A stretch of 64,000 nucleotides of DNA from Nocardia araoensis NBRC 100135 (lineage in GTDB: Bacteria > Actinomycetota > Actinomycetes > Mycobacteriales > Mycobacteriaceae). Below the pieces are notes generated by a model, which ran no database searches, was not told where the DNA came from, and saw nothing but the letters and a program-made list of their open reading frames with translations. This document shows positions 1 through 9,333 of this stretch, piece by piece. How positions within the stretch are numbered: position 1 is the first letter of the stretch; the number at the start of each line of letters is the position of its first letter. Location: the NCBI RefSeq assembly GCF_000308435.1, contig NZ_BAFR01000003.1, forward strand, positions 36,730-100,729, written 5' to 3'. The translations under genes were made by a program, and so were the position numbers.

Positions 1-2330
1 CCGGTGAACGGTTGCAGCAGCGAATCGGCGGTGTCGGTCTCGACGAGCACCTCGTTCGCCAGCGCGCACGAATCCCCGCCGACCGATTCCACGTTCGACT
101 TGGTGATCGAGTACGCGGGGTACTGCGTGGCCGCGGCCTTGGCGAGCGAGGCGACCTCGAAGATCACCAGCAGTGCGGCGGCCACGGTCAACGGCGCCGA
201 GGCCCACCGGTCGAATCGCCTCGGGGCCCCGCCACTCTCGCGCCGGTACGGCTCGCGGTAGTGCTGCCAGATGGCGACCAGCAGTGCGAGGCCGCTGAGC
301 CCGAGGAACAGGGTGGACAGCCCCTTGCCCGCGATCAGCGGCGCCTTGTCCCACCACGGGACGCCGTAGCTGGACACGTACCACCACCCGTTGGAGCCGG
401 TGAAGGTCACGGCGAGCAGGAACAGCACCGCCGCGGCGAACAACGCCCGGTTGCGCGGCGAGCGAATGCCGGTGGTGCCCACCGCGACCGCAGCGAGCGC
501 GGCCAGCGATCCGGCCAGTCCGGCGTACACGCCGAAGTGGTGCGTCCACTTGGTGGGGGTGAACATCATCAGGAACAGCGACGCGAACACGATGCCGAGA
601 ATGCGCACCGATGGGCCGCGCGAGGTGCCCGGGATGCGGCCCTTCCGCAGGACTTGCAGCACGCACACGAGCAGGCACAGCAGCATCACCAGCACGCCGA
701 ACCGCCGCGCCAGCGAACCGTCCGGCGACAGCATGAGCAGCGAGTCCCAGCGGGTGCGCTCGTCGAACCAGGCGACGTTCGGTCCGACGATCGTGCGCAC
801 CCGGGTGGCTTCCAGCACCGTCGCCAGGGTCTGGTCGGCGAAGATCACCACCAGCACCAGCGTGCCCGCGGCGAGGCCGGGGGCGATCAGCGCGGCGGAT
901 CGGAACACCGTGCCCGCCAGAGACGGCTTGCGCGCCTTCGCGGGGGCGTTCACCGCGGCCGCGGCTTCGGTGGAACCGGCGGCGGCCGCGTCGGCGTCGG
1001 GCCCGGTCCTGGCGGGCACGACGCCGCGCGCACGCTTGATGATGATCAGCAGCACCGGCCGTGAGCCGGCGATCAGCGCCGCGATGCAGATCAGGCCGGT
1101 CGGACCCGCCGCGAGCGAGAACGCGGCGATCAGGACGGCCGCCGCGGCGGGCAGCAGCCGCCCGGTCGCGATGGCGCGCTCGATCGAGCACCAGGTGAGC
1201 AGCGCGCCCGCCGCGATGAGCGGTTCGGGGCGCAGGCCGTTGTCGTAGGGCAGCCAGAACGCCAGGAACACCAGGCCCGCCGTCCACAGGGCCACCTTGT
1301 TGCGGCGCACCCGCGCGCCGAGGCGGGGCAGCACCTCGCGGCTGATCACCAGCCAGCAGATCACGCCCGCCAGCAGCGTGGGCAGTCGCATCCACAGGCT
1401 GGCGTCGGAGATCCGGGACATCCAGGCCAGCACCTCGTAGGACCAGCCGAACGGGGCCTCGGGGACGGCGAACCACCGGTAGTAGTTCGCCATGTAGCCC
1501 GCGTGGCCGGAGACGCGCGCCATGTTGAGGATGTAGCCGTCGTCGGAGGTGTTCGCCCCGATGACGTGCCACAGCGCCAGCGTGCCGAGCACGACGCCGT
1601 CCGCGGGGGTGACCCGCCACCAGTGCGCGGGCAGGAACCGGCGCGCTCGGCGCCCGTCGGCGGTGTCCAGCAGATGCAGTGCGACGAGTGCGATCAGCGT
1701 GAACACGGCTGCGGCGATCATGGCGGCCAGCTTCAGCGGCGTCGGCGTGGAGGAGAAACGCGAGTCGATGTCCGCGTGCACCTGCGCTCCGGCGAGCCGA
1801 TCGGCCTTCAGATCGGTGAACACGCCCACCAACTGCGGCCGGATGTCCCGGTCGACCGTGGACCGGAACGGCGTGCCGTCCTGCCGAGTCACGCCGGTGA
1901 GTTCAGCGGTCGTCGCGGCGGCGGTCGATTCGATGTCGATCGCGGTGCAGGACCCGACCTCGGCCAGCGGCGCCGACAACAACGGGATGTCGCGCAGCAC
2001 CACCGCGAGGCTGCCGTCGGCGACCGACACGACCAAACCCTTGGTCGCCGCCTGCCCGGAGGCCACCGGGGCGGTGGACAGCAGCGTGCCTCCCGATCCG
2101 AGTTCTCGGATCAGCGAGCAGGGCAGCGCCGCATGGAACCGCAGCGGCTCGTAGGACACCAGCGGAGCCGCCACGCTCCCGGCGCCGGACTCGGGCCAGT
2201 CCAGGCTCGCTCGATCCTGCCGAACCGGCAGCAGCGGGGTCAGCAATGCCAGCAGGAATCCGAGAAGCCCGGAGAGGAGGGCGATCAAGCGGATACGGGT
2301 GAACGCTCGAGAAGATCGGTCCGGTCGCAC
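1..2330 (-). CDS. embC: Arabinosyltransferase, Emb family (5' part, runs off the left edge)
   Basis: Integral-membrane GT-C arabinofuranosyltransferase that extends arabinan of arabinogalactan or lipoarabinomannan using decaprenyl-phospho-arabinose. About 776 codons are present; the family is usually near 1,080-1,100 residues, so the C-terminal carbohydrate-binding part lies outside the window. The N-terminus has one membrane segment followed by the family hallmark LPVRQ and a SLDWP element, and the catalytic-loop motif NTSDDGYILNMAR with the DD pair is intact and followed by PEAPFGW. The GTG start at 2330 is 11 bp past the stop of the upstream membrane protein and has no clear Shine-Dalgarno, so translation may be coupled. 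It is called embC because it is the first emb gene after aftA, as in mycobacteria; embA or embB cannot be excluded from this part alone. Confidence 0.9.
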   Translation of the reverse strand, partial: MRPDRSSRAFTRIRLIALLSGLLGFLLALLTPLLPVRQDRASLDWPESGAGSVAAPLVSYEPLRFHAALPCSLIRELGSGGTLLSTAPVASGQAATKGLVVSVADGSLAVVLRDIPLLSAPLAEVGSCTAIDIESTAAATTAELTGVTRQDGTPFRSTVDRDIRPQLVGVFTDLKADRLAGAQVHADIDSRFSSTPTPLKLAAMIAAAVFTLIALVALHLLDTADGRRARRFLPAHWWRVTPADGVVLGTLALWHVIGANTSDDGYILNMARVSGHAGYMANYYRWFAVPEAPFGWSYEVLAWMSRISDASLWMRLPTLLAGVICWLVISREVLPRLGARVRRNKVALWTAGLVFLAFWLPYDNGLRPEPLIAAGALLTWCSIERAIATGRLLPAAAAVLIAAFSLAAGPTGLICIAALIAGSRPVLLIIIKRARGVVPARTGPDADAAAAGSTEAAAAVNAPAKARKPSLAGTVFRSAALIAPGLAAGTLVLVVIFADQTLATVLEATRVRTIVGPNVAWFDERTRWDSLLMLSPDGSLARRFGVLVMLLCLLVCVLQVLRKGRIPGTSRGPSVRILGIVFASLFLMMFTPTKWTHHFGVYAGLAGSLAALAAVAVGTTGIRSPRNRALFAAAVLFLLAVTFTGSNGWWYVSSYGVPWWDKAPLIAGKGLSTLFLGLSGLALLVAIWQHYREPYRRESGGAPRRFDRWASAPLTVAAALLVIFEVASLAKAAATQYPAYSITKSNVESVGGDSCALANEVLVETDTADSLLQPFT

Positions 2331-2341
2331 GGTGGTTGATG

Positions 2342-4237
2342 CTAGCTACCGCCCGGTGTGATGCCGACTGCCCCCGACGTGCGCAGCGTATGAACGTCCC
2401 ACAGCCAGACGTCCTCCACCCGCGTCGGCGTGAATCCGAGCAGCTGGGTCACGGTCTCCCGCAGCACCTCTCCGTTCTTCGCCGGGGGCAGCACCAGGAC
2501 GTCGGCTTGCCAGAACCGCAGATCGTCCATGGCGCGGGTGCGCACGCCCGCGTCGATCGGCGGCACCACACCGGTGTCCTGCGCCTGCACCAGCACAGCG
2601 GTGGTCGGACGGGCCTCGGGGCCGTAGATCCCTTTCTTGCCGGAACCGGTCGGGCCGACGAAGTAGCCACCCGCCAGCGGGAAGGTGAAACCGGCGTCGG
2701 CCTGCCAGCGCAGCGCCCGCGCGTCGGGTGGCCGGGGTGGGGGGACCATGACCACGGAGCCGTCACCGACGTAGTGGAGGACGGCGCCGTCGGCGAAGAA
2801 GTCCGGTGTCGGCGGACGCTCGACCACCGGAAGGATGGTCGGGATCAGCGGCAGCAGCGCCGCGGTGACGGCGGCGAACCATGCCACCGGCTTCCAGTCC
2901 ACCGCCGATTGCGTCCAGGTCCCCACCGCGCGGTCGGTGGCCAGCGCGAGCACCACCGCGATGGCCGGGATCGCGGCCATACTCAGTCTGCTCTCCAGCA
3001 CCGTGTTCAGCAGCGGAACATGTTCGGCCCAACGCCACGGCAGTCCGACGCCGGTGGGCCGTTTGCCGATCGTGGCGACCGCGCCCAGTGACAGCAGGCC
3101 GAACACCGCGATCACCACGCCCGCGGCCCGCACCACGCGGTCGCGCCACAGCAGTCCCACCGTGAACACCACCAGAAGCAGCAGCGGCCAGCCGAAGTAC
3201 GCGTTCTGCTCGGTCGGGTTGATCGCCACGTTCTCGCCGGGAGCGAATACGCCGCCCAGTGATTCGGACGGGAACTGCACCAGCGCTTCGAGATCGTTGC
3301 CCATCGGGCCGTGGTCGATCGAGCGGTAGCTCTGCGGGCCGAAGAACTGCCACCACAACGGAATCTCGGTCAGCGCCAGCGTGATCACCGCGGCCAGCGC
3401 GAGGGTGGGGGCGATCGCCCGCGTGACGCGCAGCCCGGTGCGCGGAGCATGCGCATGGTGGACGATCGCGAACAGGCCGAACGCGAGGGCGAAGATCAAC
3501 AGCGGTTCCTCGCCGAGCGCGATCTGCATCGCGACCAGGAATCCGAGGACGACGGCATCGCGGACCCGCCCGCGCGGGCTTTCCGGTTCCGCCGTGGCCG
3601 GGCGGCGCGCCATCCGGATCAGCCTGCCCGCGATGATCGGAAGCAACAGCAGCACGACGAAATTCGGGTGCGCATTCGCGTGCGAGATCATCCCGGGCGC
3701 GAAACCGCAGAACAGTCCGCCGAGCGCCGCCGCAGTCCGGGACCGGACCAGCTCGCGGGCGAACAGGCGATACCAGGCGAACGCCGTCCCGGCCAGGCCG
3801 AAGGTGAGCACGAGCACGAACGTGACGGTGGGTCCGAACAGCAAGGTGACCGGAGTGAGCGGCACGCCGACGCCGAACATGGCCGTGTTGGCCATCATGT
3901 TCACCCCGGCCGGGAAATTCTGCAGATCGGAGCCGAGCGGATTGTGCAGAGCGGCCACCGAGTGCGCGGTGACGGCGAAGAACCACTCCCACATCGTCTG
4001 GTCCTGACCGCTCTTGATCAGGTAGCCGCTGTCGGTGTTGCGCCACTGACCCGACAGGACCGTCGCGGCCAGCGCCAGATAACCGGCGCCGACGAGCAGG
4101 TCGGCGACTGGTAGGCCGGGAAGCCGGGTACGCGCGGGACTGGTGAGCACTCCGGTCGCCGTCGCCTTTTTCGTCGCGATCGCGACCGTCGCCGATTCCG
4201 CCGGTAGGCCGGTCTCGGCGTCCTGTGCCCGTGTCAC
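2342..4237 (-). CDS. Polytopic membrane protein, GT-C glycosyltransferase-like, function unknown
   Basis: About 631 residues with roughly ten or more hydrophobic segments and a long periplasmic-type C-terminal domain (last ~150 residues). The first extracytoplasmic loop contains NPLGSDLQNFPAGVN, which resembles the loop of GT-C-like membrane proteins of actinobacteria. It lies between aftA (100 bp upstream) and emb (11 bp downstream) on the same strand, so a role in arabinan or another lipid-linked sugar reaction is an inference from position only. The open frame begins at a TTG at 4273; the GTG at 4237 is preferred because an AGGAG lies about 10 nt upstream. The mycobacterial dprE1-dprE2-aftA-embC order has no gene here. 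Confidence 0.75.
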   Translation of the reverse strand: MTRAQDAETGLPAESATVAIATKKATATGVLTSPARTRLPGLPVADLLVGAGYLALAATVLSGQWRNTDSGYLIKSGQDQTMWEWFFAVTAHSVAALHNPLGSDLQNFPAGVNMMANTAMFGVGVPLTPVTLLFGPTVTFVLVLTFGLAGTAFAWYRLFARELVRSRTAAALGGLFCGFAPGMISHANAHPNFVVLLLLPIIAGRLIRMARRPATAEPESPRGRVRDAVVLGFLVAMQIALGEEPLLIFALAFGLFAIVHHAHAPRTGLRVTRAIAPTLALAAVITLALTEIPLWWQFFGPQSYRSIDHGPMGNDLEALVQFPSESLGGVFAPGENVAINPTEQNAYFGWPLLLLVVFTVGLLWRDRVVRAAGVVIAVFGLLSLGAVATIGKRPTGVGLPWRWAEHVPLLNTVLESRLSMAAIPAIAVVLALATDRAVGTWTQSAVDWKPVAWFAAVTAALLPLIPTILPVVERPPTPDFFADGAVLHYVGDGSVVMVPPPRPPDARALRWQADAGFTFPLAGGYFVGPTGSGKKGIYGPEARPTTAVLVQAQDTGVVPPIDAGVRTRAMDDLRFWQADVLVLPPAKNGEVLRETVTQLLGFTPTRVEDVWLWDVHTLRTSGAVGITPGGS

Positions 4238-4337
4238 CTGCGCATCACTCCTCGCCAGCGCCCTCCGTAGCAACCACGCCGTGCGTGGACCGACAAACGA
4301 GAGGGGTATCCACTCCGCGCGAGTTCAACCCGGTGAA

Positions 4338-6395
4338 TCAGCGGTGGACGGTGACGAGGGTGAACGGTCCGATGTCCGTGGTGGTGAAACGCGGGTCGGC
4401 GAACAGCTCCTTGGGGAAGCTCACCGAGTAGCGCGCCACGTTCGGGTCGTTCGGGTAGACGTCCTTGGCCAGCCGCAACGTGTAGCTGTCGCCGCTGCGC
4501 CGGAACAGGAACGCGTCCGGCGCGCGCCATGGGCTCGCCGCCAGCGCGTCGAGCAAGTCCTGCGGCGTCTTCAGCTTGCTCCAGCTCTCGATGGTCGCCG
4601 CCCGGCCCGCGAAGTCGGCGAGGGGGTTGGCGTAATGCGAGGTGAGCGCTTGGAAGCCGAGGTAGGGATAGAAGGAGAGGAAGCTGGTGTCGGCGGTGAG
4701 CACGACCGTGTCGGAGCGCGGCCGCCCGGTCTGCGCGGTGAGCGCCTGATCCACCTTGCCGTACTGCGACACGGCCGAGGGAGCCCGTTGGTCGGCGCGA
4801 TCGCCGTCGCCGTCGGTGTCCGTATACGCGGTGGTGATCTCGGGCGTCAGCACGTGCGGGATGTCTTGGACGAACGCCAACGCGCCGACCGTCGCCACGA
4901 CGATCGCCACGAGCCGGAACCGAGCGGGTTCGTTCAGCGCCTGGTAGATCGCCCGCGCACCCTCCACGAACCCGAACGCGCCCGCGACCGACAGCAGCAC
5001 CAGCAGCACCGGCTCCAACCGGAACGACAGCAGTGTGGTGCCCGCGGCGGTCGCGGCCATGGACAGCAGCGTCCACAGGTAGATCGCCGCCACCCCGATG
5101 CCGAGCGCCTGCGCCCTTCGCGACGACGCGCCGCGCAGCACCAGCCAGATGGTTCCGAGCAGGCACAGTGCCCCGAGCAGGGAGAACTGGAACATCGGCA
5201 GCGGCAGTTCCGCTCCCGCCTCCGGCAGGTAGTGCAGGGCGGTTCCGGAGCTCGCGGTCGTGCCGCGCAGTGCCTTCGCCAGGTACGGCGCCCACACGAC
5301 GAGCGCGACCAGCCCGGCGATCACCGCGATCACCACGAGCCGCACCAGCGGCGGCATCGCCGCGCGCCAAGCGGGACGGGCCGAGCCCGGCGCCGTGCGA
5401 GTACGACGCGGACGGTCGGCGGCGCGGCGCGCACGCACCGCGAGGAAGGCCGCCACCAGACCCATCAGGGCCACCGCGAAGGCCGCCACGAGGAAGTAGA
5501 GGGTGTAGAACGTGGCCGCCCAGCCGAGGAACAGCCCGGTGCCGACGACCGCGCCCCAACCACCGGCCGTGCGCGGCCGCTCCGCCGATCGAACGTCCTC
5601 GAGCGGCCGGTACAGCGCCCCCCAGGCGAGCACGAGCGCCGGCGGCAGCAGCAGCACGATGACGGCGCTGTAGGCCTCGGGCGCGGCGTAGGCCAGGGTG
5701 ACCGCCGTGCTCGCCGCCGCGACGCCCACCGCCCAATCCGCGCGGATGAGCTTCGACCACAACACCAGCGCGACCACCGCGGCCACGGCGAGGAACGTGA
5801 TCGCGTACGGCTTGAACACTTCCCAGCCGTCCATCCCGAGCAGATTCGCCACCCGCCCGCCGATCCAGAACCAGCCCGCAGGGTAGAACGACGGCAGATC
5901 CGCGTACGTCATGTCGCGCAGCGCGGCGGAATCGGTGAGCCGGGTGAGGAACTCGGTGCGGAACTCCTGATCCACCGAGACGCCGAACAGATACAGCTTC
6001 GTCGCCGCCAGCGGCATGCCGAGGGTGAACGTGACGAAGGTCGAAAGACCGACCCAGGAAAGCGCTTTCGCGATCCAGGGCCACTTGCGCAGCCGCAGCA
6101 GCGCGATCGCGACCGCGAGCATGACCGCCGCGCCGACCTGTCCGACCGTGGTCAGCGCCCGCGTGACGTTGGAGGAGTTGAACGCGGGCCACTGCACCAG
6201 CGAGAACGCGACGAGTCCGACAACGGCCACCGCGGCGGCGACGACCGCGGCGAGCACGGCCTCGCCGGCACCCGAGGCGATCTGTCGCAGCACGAGCGAC
6301 CCGCGACCAGGCGCCGGAACCGGATCGACAGGACGCGGCGGCGCTTCGTCCGCAGCGGTCACCGTGCTCAACGGACCGCTCCGCGCTCGTCGCAC
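4338..6395 (-). CDS. aftA: Galactan 5-O-arabinofuranosyltransferase AftA
   Basis: Membrane enzyme that puts the first arabinose on galactan from decaprenyl-phospho-arabinose. About 685 residues, near the usual AftA length, with a multi-span N-terminal two thirds and a soluble periplasmic C-terminus. The ADLPSFYPAGWFWIGGR loop is typical of AftA. The gene follows dprE2 and precedes the emb region, the conserved mycobacterial order. The start is uncertain: the frame opens at GTG 6395, but the good GGAGG lies about 18 nt away and serves an ATG (6409) in another frame. TTG 6371, overlapping that short frame's stop as TTGA, and GTG 6362 are alternatives. A hairpin at 6450-6480 separates it from dprE2, so it probably has its own promoter. 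Confidence 0.92.
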   Translation of the reverse strand: MRRARSGPLSTVTAADEAPPRPVDPVPAPGRGSLVLRQIASGAGEAVLAAVVAAAVAVVGLVAFSLVQWPAFNSSNVTRALTTVGQVGAAVMLAVAIALLRLRKWPWIAKALSWVGLSTFVTFTLGMPLAATKLYLFGVSVDQEFRTEFLTRLTDSAALRDMTYADLPSFYPAGWFWIGGRVANLLGMDGWEVFKPYAITFLAVAAVVALVLWSKLIRADWAVGVAAASTAVTLAYAAPEAYSAVIVLLLPPALVLAWGALYRPLEDVRSAERPRTAGGWGAVVGTGLFLGWAATFYTLYFLVAAFAVALMGLVAAFLAVRARRAADRPRRTRTAPGSARPAWRAAMPPLVRLVVIAVIAGLVALVVWAPYLAKALRGTTASSGTALHYLPEAGAELPLPMFQFSLLGALCLLGTIWLVLRGASSRRAQALGIGVAAIYLWTLLSMAATAAGTTLLSFRLEPVLLVLLSVAGAFGFVEGARAIYQALNEPARFRLVAIVVATVGALAFVQDIPHVLTPEITTAYTDTDGDGDRADQRAPSAVSQYGKVDQALTAQTGRPRSDTVVLTADTSFLSFYPYLGFQALTSHYANPLADFAGRAATIESWSKLKTPQDLLDALAASPWRAPDAFLFRRSGDSYTLRLAKDVYPNDPNVARYSVSFPKELFADPRFTTTDIGPFTLVTVHR

Positions 6396-6409
6396 TGGAT
6401 TACTCGCAT
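6368..6409 (-). CDS. Possible 13-residue leader ORF upstream of aftA
   Basis: A short frame, ATG to TGA, encoding MRVIQCDERGAVR. It has the best ribosome-binding site in the region (GGAGG 4-5 nt before the ATG). Its TGA overlaps a TTG codon of aftA as TTGA, the geometry of translational coupling. It may be a leader that sets aftA translation. Alternatively a sequencing error could have split a longer N-terminus. No homology is claimed. Confidence 0.35.
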   Translation of the reverse strand: MRVIQCDERGAVR

Positions 6410-6449
6410 GGCGCCTCCGGGTTCACAGGGTCACTCCGTCAGACGATAG

Positions 6450-6480
6450 GTGCCCGCGCGATCACTGATCACGCGGGCAC
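6450..6480 (-). terminator. Hairpin terminator after dprE2
   Basis: A 9-bp perfect stem (GTGCCCGCG / CGCGGGCAC) with a 13-nt loop that itself contains GATCACTGATC. It lies 23 bp past the dprE2 stop and upstream of aftA. There is no U-tract, which is common for actinobacterial terminators. Confidence 0.6.
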
Positions 6481-6502
6481 GATGTCCGAACTCGATCGCC
6501 GA

Positions 6503-7264
6503 TCAGATCGGCAGTCTGCGGAAGATCGAGCGCGGGATGTGCCGCAGCACCATCATCACGTAGCGGAAGGTGCCCGGCGCCCAGACCAGTTCCTTCCCGC
6601 GCTGCGAGGCCGCGACCGCCAGCGCCGCGACGTCTTCCTTGTCGACGGTGAGCGGAGCCTCTTTCACGTGTGCGGAGAACTGGGTCCGCACCATGCCGGG
6701 CCGGATCACCAGCACGCGCGGGCCGTGCGGCCGCAGCGCTTCGCCGAGTCCGAGGTAGAAACCGTCCAGGCCGGCCTTGGTCGACCCGTAGACGAAGTTC
6801 GAGCGGCGCACCCGCTCACCGGCCACGGAGGACATGGCGATGATCCGCCCGAAGCCCTGCGCCTTCATCTTCTCGCCCACCAGCACGCCGACGGAGACCG
6901 CGGCGGTGTAGTTGATCTGGGCGACCCGCACCGCCTTGGCCTGGTTCTGCCACAGCTCCTCGGGATCGCCGTCGAGAGCGAACGCGACGATCGCGACGTC
7001 CACGTCGCCCGCGTCCCACGCGGCGTCGATCACCTTGGCGTGACCGTCGGTGTCGAGCGCGTCGAAGTCGATGACGTCGACCTGGCTCGCGCCCGCGGCC
7101 TTCATCTGGGCGACCGCGCCTTCACGCAGCGGATCACCGGGCAGCGCCGCGAGGGTGATGCGCGCGGGCCCCTTCTTCAGGTACTCCGCGCAGATTGCCA
7201 AGCCGATCTCCGAGGTGCCACCCAGCAGCAGAATCGACTGCGGGTTGCCAACGGCATTGATCAC
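6503..7264 (-). CDS. dprE2: Decaprenylphosphoryl-2-keto-beta-D-erythro-pentose reductase DprE2
   Basis: NAD(P)H-dependent short-chain dehydrogenase that, with DprE1, epimerises decaprenyl-phospho-ribose to decaprenyl-phospho-arabinose, the only arabinose donor for the cell wall. 253 residues, the usual length. The N-terminal Rossmann motif is GGTSEIG (residues ~15-21), and the catalytic elements are SSVAGERVR and YGSTKAG (Tyr-x3-Lys). Its ATG overlaps the dprE1 stop as ATGA, so the two subunits are translationally coupled. A hairpin follows the gene. Confidence 0.95.
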   Translation of the reverse strand: MINAVGNPQSILLLGGTSEIGLAICAEYLKKGPARITLAALPGDPLREGAVAQMKAAGASQVDVIDFDALDTDGHAKVIDAAWDAGDVDVAIVAFALDGDPEELWQNQAKAVRVAQINYTAAVSVGVLVGEKMKAQGFGRIIAMSSVAGERVRRSNFVYGSTKAGLDGFYLGLGEALRPHGPRVLVIRPGMVRTQFSAHVKEAPLTVDKEDVAALAVAASQRGKELVWAPGTFRYVMMVLRHIPRSIFRRLPI

Positions 7265-8742
7265 TGCAGCTCCAGCCTTCTCGCCATATCGGACATGAAA
7301 ACGCCTGTGGGGTCGACGCTACGGCGGACCTTGATCCACTCGTCGATCCGGGGATACATCTGATGGAAGGTCTCGGCGGTGGTCCGCGAATCCTTCGCCG
7401 TGTACAGCCGCCCGCCGAACTCGAGCACGCGCCGGTCCAGTTCGCCGACCAGCTCGTTGAGGCCCGGCTTGATCGGGAAGTCGACGCAGATGTTCCAGCC
7501 CGGCATCGGGAAGCTCAGCGGGGCCTGGTTGCCCGGGCCGAACAGTTTGAACACGTTCAGCGCCGAGTAGTGCCCCGACGCCTGGATGTCGATGATGATC
7601 CGCTTGAACTCCTCGACCGCCTCGGTCGGCACCACGAACTGGTACTGGAGGAAGCCGTTGGAGCCGTAGCCGCGGTTCCACTCCGCGATCATGTCCAGCG
7701 GGTGATAGAACTGCGTCAGGTTCTGCACCTTGCCGGTGTAGTTGCCGCCCATCCGGTAGTAGGCCTCGCCGATGGACATCAGCGTCAACTTGTTCATCGT
7801 CCAGTTCGGGAAGATGTCCGGGACGGTCATCAACTGCGGCGCGTCGAACTTCAGCGGCTTGCTGCGCAGCCGCTTGGGCAGCTCGTCGAGCTTCGCCAGC
7901 CTGCCCCGGGTGATAGTGGCCCGGCCCAGCTTGGGCAGCGGGCTGATGACGTCGAACCAGGCGCTCGAGTACGTGTAGTTCGACTCGCTGCCGTCGCTGT
8001 GCGCGGCGATGGTCTCATCGAGGGTCGTGGTCTTCACGCCGTCGTTGAGGAAGTAGGCCGTCTCCGTCGGCGCCATCTCGATGGTGGCGCGCAGGATGAT
8101 GCCGGTGAGCCCGTTGCCCCCGACGGTCGCCCAGAACAGCTTGGCGTTGCGCTTCGGCGTGATGTGCTGCACCTGCCCGTCGGCGGTGAGCAGATCGATC
8201 GAGCGCACGTGGTTGCCGAAGCTGCCCTCGCTGTGATGGTTCTTGCCGTGGATGTCGGAGGCGATCGCGCCCCCGATGGTCACCTGGCGGGTGCCGGGCA
8301 GCACCGGGACCCAGAGGCCGAACGGCAGCGCGGCCTTCATGAGCTGATCCAGGCTGACGCCGCCGTCCACGTCCACGATGCGGGTGTCGCGGTCGATCCG
8401 GTGGATGTTGTTCAGCGCGGTCATATCGACGACCAGGCCGCCCGCGTTCTGCGCGTGGTCGCCGTAGGAGCGGCCGAGGCCGCGAGCGATCACGCCGCGC
8501 CGCAGGTGGGCGGGCTTGCCGTCGTTGTCCTCGGCGACCATGGCGACTGCCTTGGCGATCAGTTCGGGATCGCTGGTCGAGAGCACTTCGGAAGAGGTGG
8601 GTGCGGTGCGACCCCACCCGGTCAACGTGCGGGTGCGCGTCGGAAGAGTGAACGCGGTGCCCGCGGCCGGGCCGTCGTTCGTGACGCCGGCGCCTTTGTC
8701 GTTCCCGGTTGTCTTGGTGGCGGTCGGAGCTTTCGTGGACAT
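7261..8742 (-). CDS. dprE1: Decaprenylphosphoryl-beta-D-ribose 2'-oxidase DprE1
   Basis: FAD-dependent oxidase of the DprE1/DprE2 epimerase. About 493 residues from ATG 8742. The FAD-binding domain contains [15 protein letters not shown] and [14 protein letters not shown]; the substrate domain contains [13 protein letters not shown]. The motif GWNICVDFP holds the cysteine (residue ~419 here) that matches Cys387 of the M. tuberculosis enzyme, the covalent target of benzothiazinones. ATG 8742 is chosen because TAGCCT (8751-8756) lies 8 nt upstream, as in a leaderless transcript; ATG 8748 is the alternative. The N-terminal ~35 residues are a Thr/Ala-rich extension beyond the mycobacterial protein. 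It is divergent from a GtrA gene, as Rv3790 and Rv3789 are adjacent in M. tuberculosis. Confidence 0.96.
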   Translation of the reverse strand: MSTKAPTATKTTGNDKGAGVTNDGPAAGTAFTLPTRTRTLTGWGRTAPTSSEVLSTSDPELIAKAVAMVAEDNDGKPAHLRRGVIARGLGRSYGDHAQNAGGLVVDMTALNNIHRIDRDTRIVDVDGGVSLDQLMKAALPFGLWVPVLPGTRQVTIGGAIASDIHGKNHHSEGSFGNHVRSIDLLTADGQVQHITPKRNAKLFWATVGGNGLTGIILRATIEMAPTETAYFLNDGVKTTTLDETIAAHSDGSESNYTYSSAWFDVISPLPKLGRATITRGRLAKLDELPKRLRSKPLKFDAPQLMTVPDIFPNWTMNKLTLMSIGEAYYRMGGNYTGKVQNLTQFYHPLDMIAEWNRGYGSNGFLQYQFVVPTEAVEEFKRIIIDIQASGHYSALNVFKLFGPGNQAPLSFPMPGWNICVDFPIKPGLNELVGELDRRVLEFGGRLYTAKDSRTTAETFHQMYPRIDEWIKVRRSVDPTGVFMSDMARRLELQ

Positions 8743-8750
8743 CGGCATAG

Positions 8751-8756
8751 AGGCTA
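8751..8756 (-). promoter_or_regulatory. -10 box of dprE1, leaderless
   Basis: TAGCCT on the minus strand, 8 nt before ATG 8742. No -35 is obvious. It supports the shorter dprE1 start. Confidence 0.4.
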
Positions 8757-8853
8757 CAGGTATGACGCCAGATCGGAGCGGGGTCGCTCTACCCATGGGT
8801 AGTGACGTACACGTCGGTTCAGCACCCGATCCCGGTCATCGCCCGTTCGACGC

Positions 8854-8859
8854 TACGCT
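8854..8859 (+). promoter_or_regulatory. -10 box of gtrA, leaderless
   Basis: TACGCT followed after 7 nt by the GTG start at 8867; no Shine-Dalgarno is present, consistent with a leaderless mRNA. Confidence 0.5.
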
Positions 8860-8866
8860 CATCGGC

Positions 8867-9322
8867 GTGCAAGCCGAACCCCACCTGCCGCTTCCGGCCG
8901 AGTTGCCCCTGGTCGACGAGCCGGGCGGCACCGAGGTCGACCTCAAGACGCAGATCATCCGGTTCACCCTCACCGGCGGGTTCTCGGCCGTCGTGGACTA
9001 CGGGCTCTACAGTCTGCTGCTCAACTTGGTCGGCCTCCCGGTCGGCGTCGCCAAGTCGATCAGCTTCGTGGCGGGTACCACGACGGCTTACCTGATCAAC
9101 CGCCGCTGGACCTTCCAGGCCCCGCCCAGCCGCGCCCGCTTCCTCGCGGTCGTCGCGCTCTACGCCCTCACCTTCGCGGTGCAGGTCGGCATCAACAACG
9201 TGCTCTACTTCGCCCTCCCCGGCGAGTGGTGGCGCCAGCCGCTGGCCTTCGTCGTCGCCCAGGGCACCGCGACCGTCATCAACTTCATCGTCCAACGCTT
9301 GGTGATCTTCAAGCTCCGCTGA
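8867..9322 (+). CDS. GtrA-family membrane protein (Rv3789-like)
   Basis: About 151 residues with four membrane segments of the GtrA fold from residue ~35 and a short acidic cytoplasmic N-terminus. Typical GtrA features are FTLTGGFSAVVDYG, TTAYLINRRWTFQ and the C-terminal VQRLVIFK. GtrA proteins act in translocation or anchoring of polyprenyl-phosphate sugars. Next to dprE1 this is the Rv3789 position, a protein proposed to act in decaprenyl-phospho-arabinose flipping or as an anchor for AftA-region enzymes; the exact role is debated. The open frame continues upstream, but the -10 box at 8854 argues for GTG 8867. Confidence 0.85.
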   Translation: MQAEPHLPLPAELPLVDEPGGTEVDLKTQIIRFTLTGGFSAVVDYGLYSLLLNLVGLPVGVAKSISFVAGTTTAYLINRRWTFQAPPSRARFLAVVALYALTFAVQVGINNVLYFALPGEWWRQPLAFVVAQGTATVINFIVQRLVIFKLR

Positions 9323-9333
9323 GCGGACGTTGG

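Noticed and set aside
4143..6449. Long plus-strand frame antisense to aftA and its neighbour
   Set aside because: Arg/His/Gln-rich composition typical of GC-rich antisense frames, no domain, and it covers well-supported genes.
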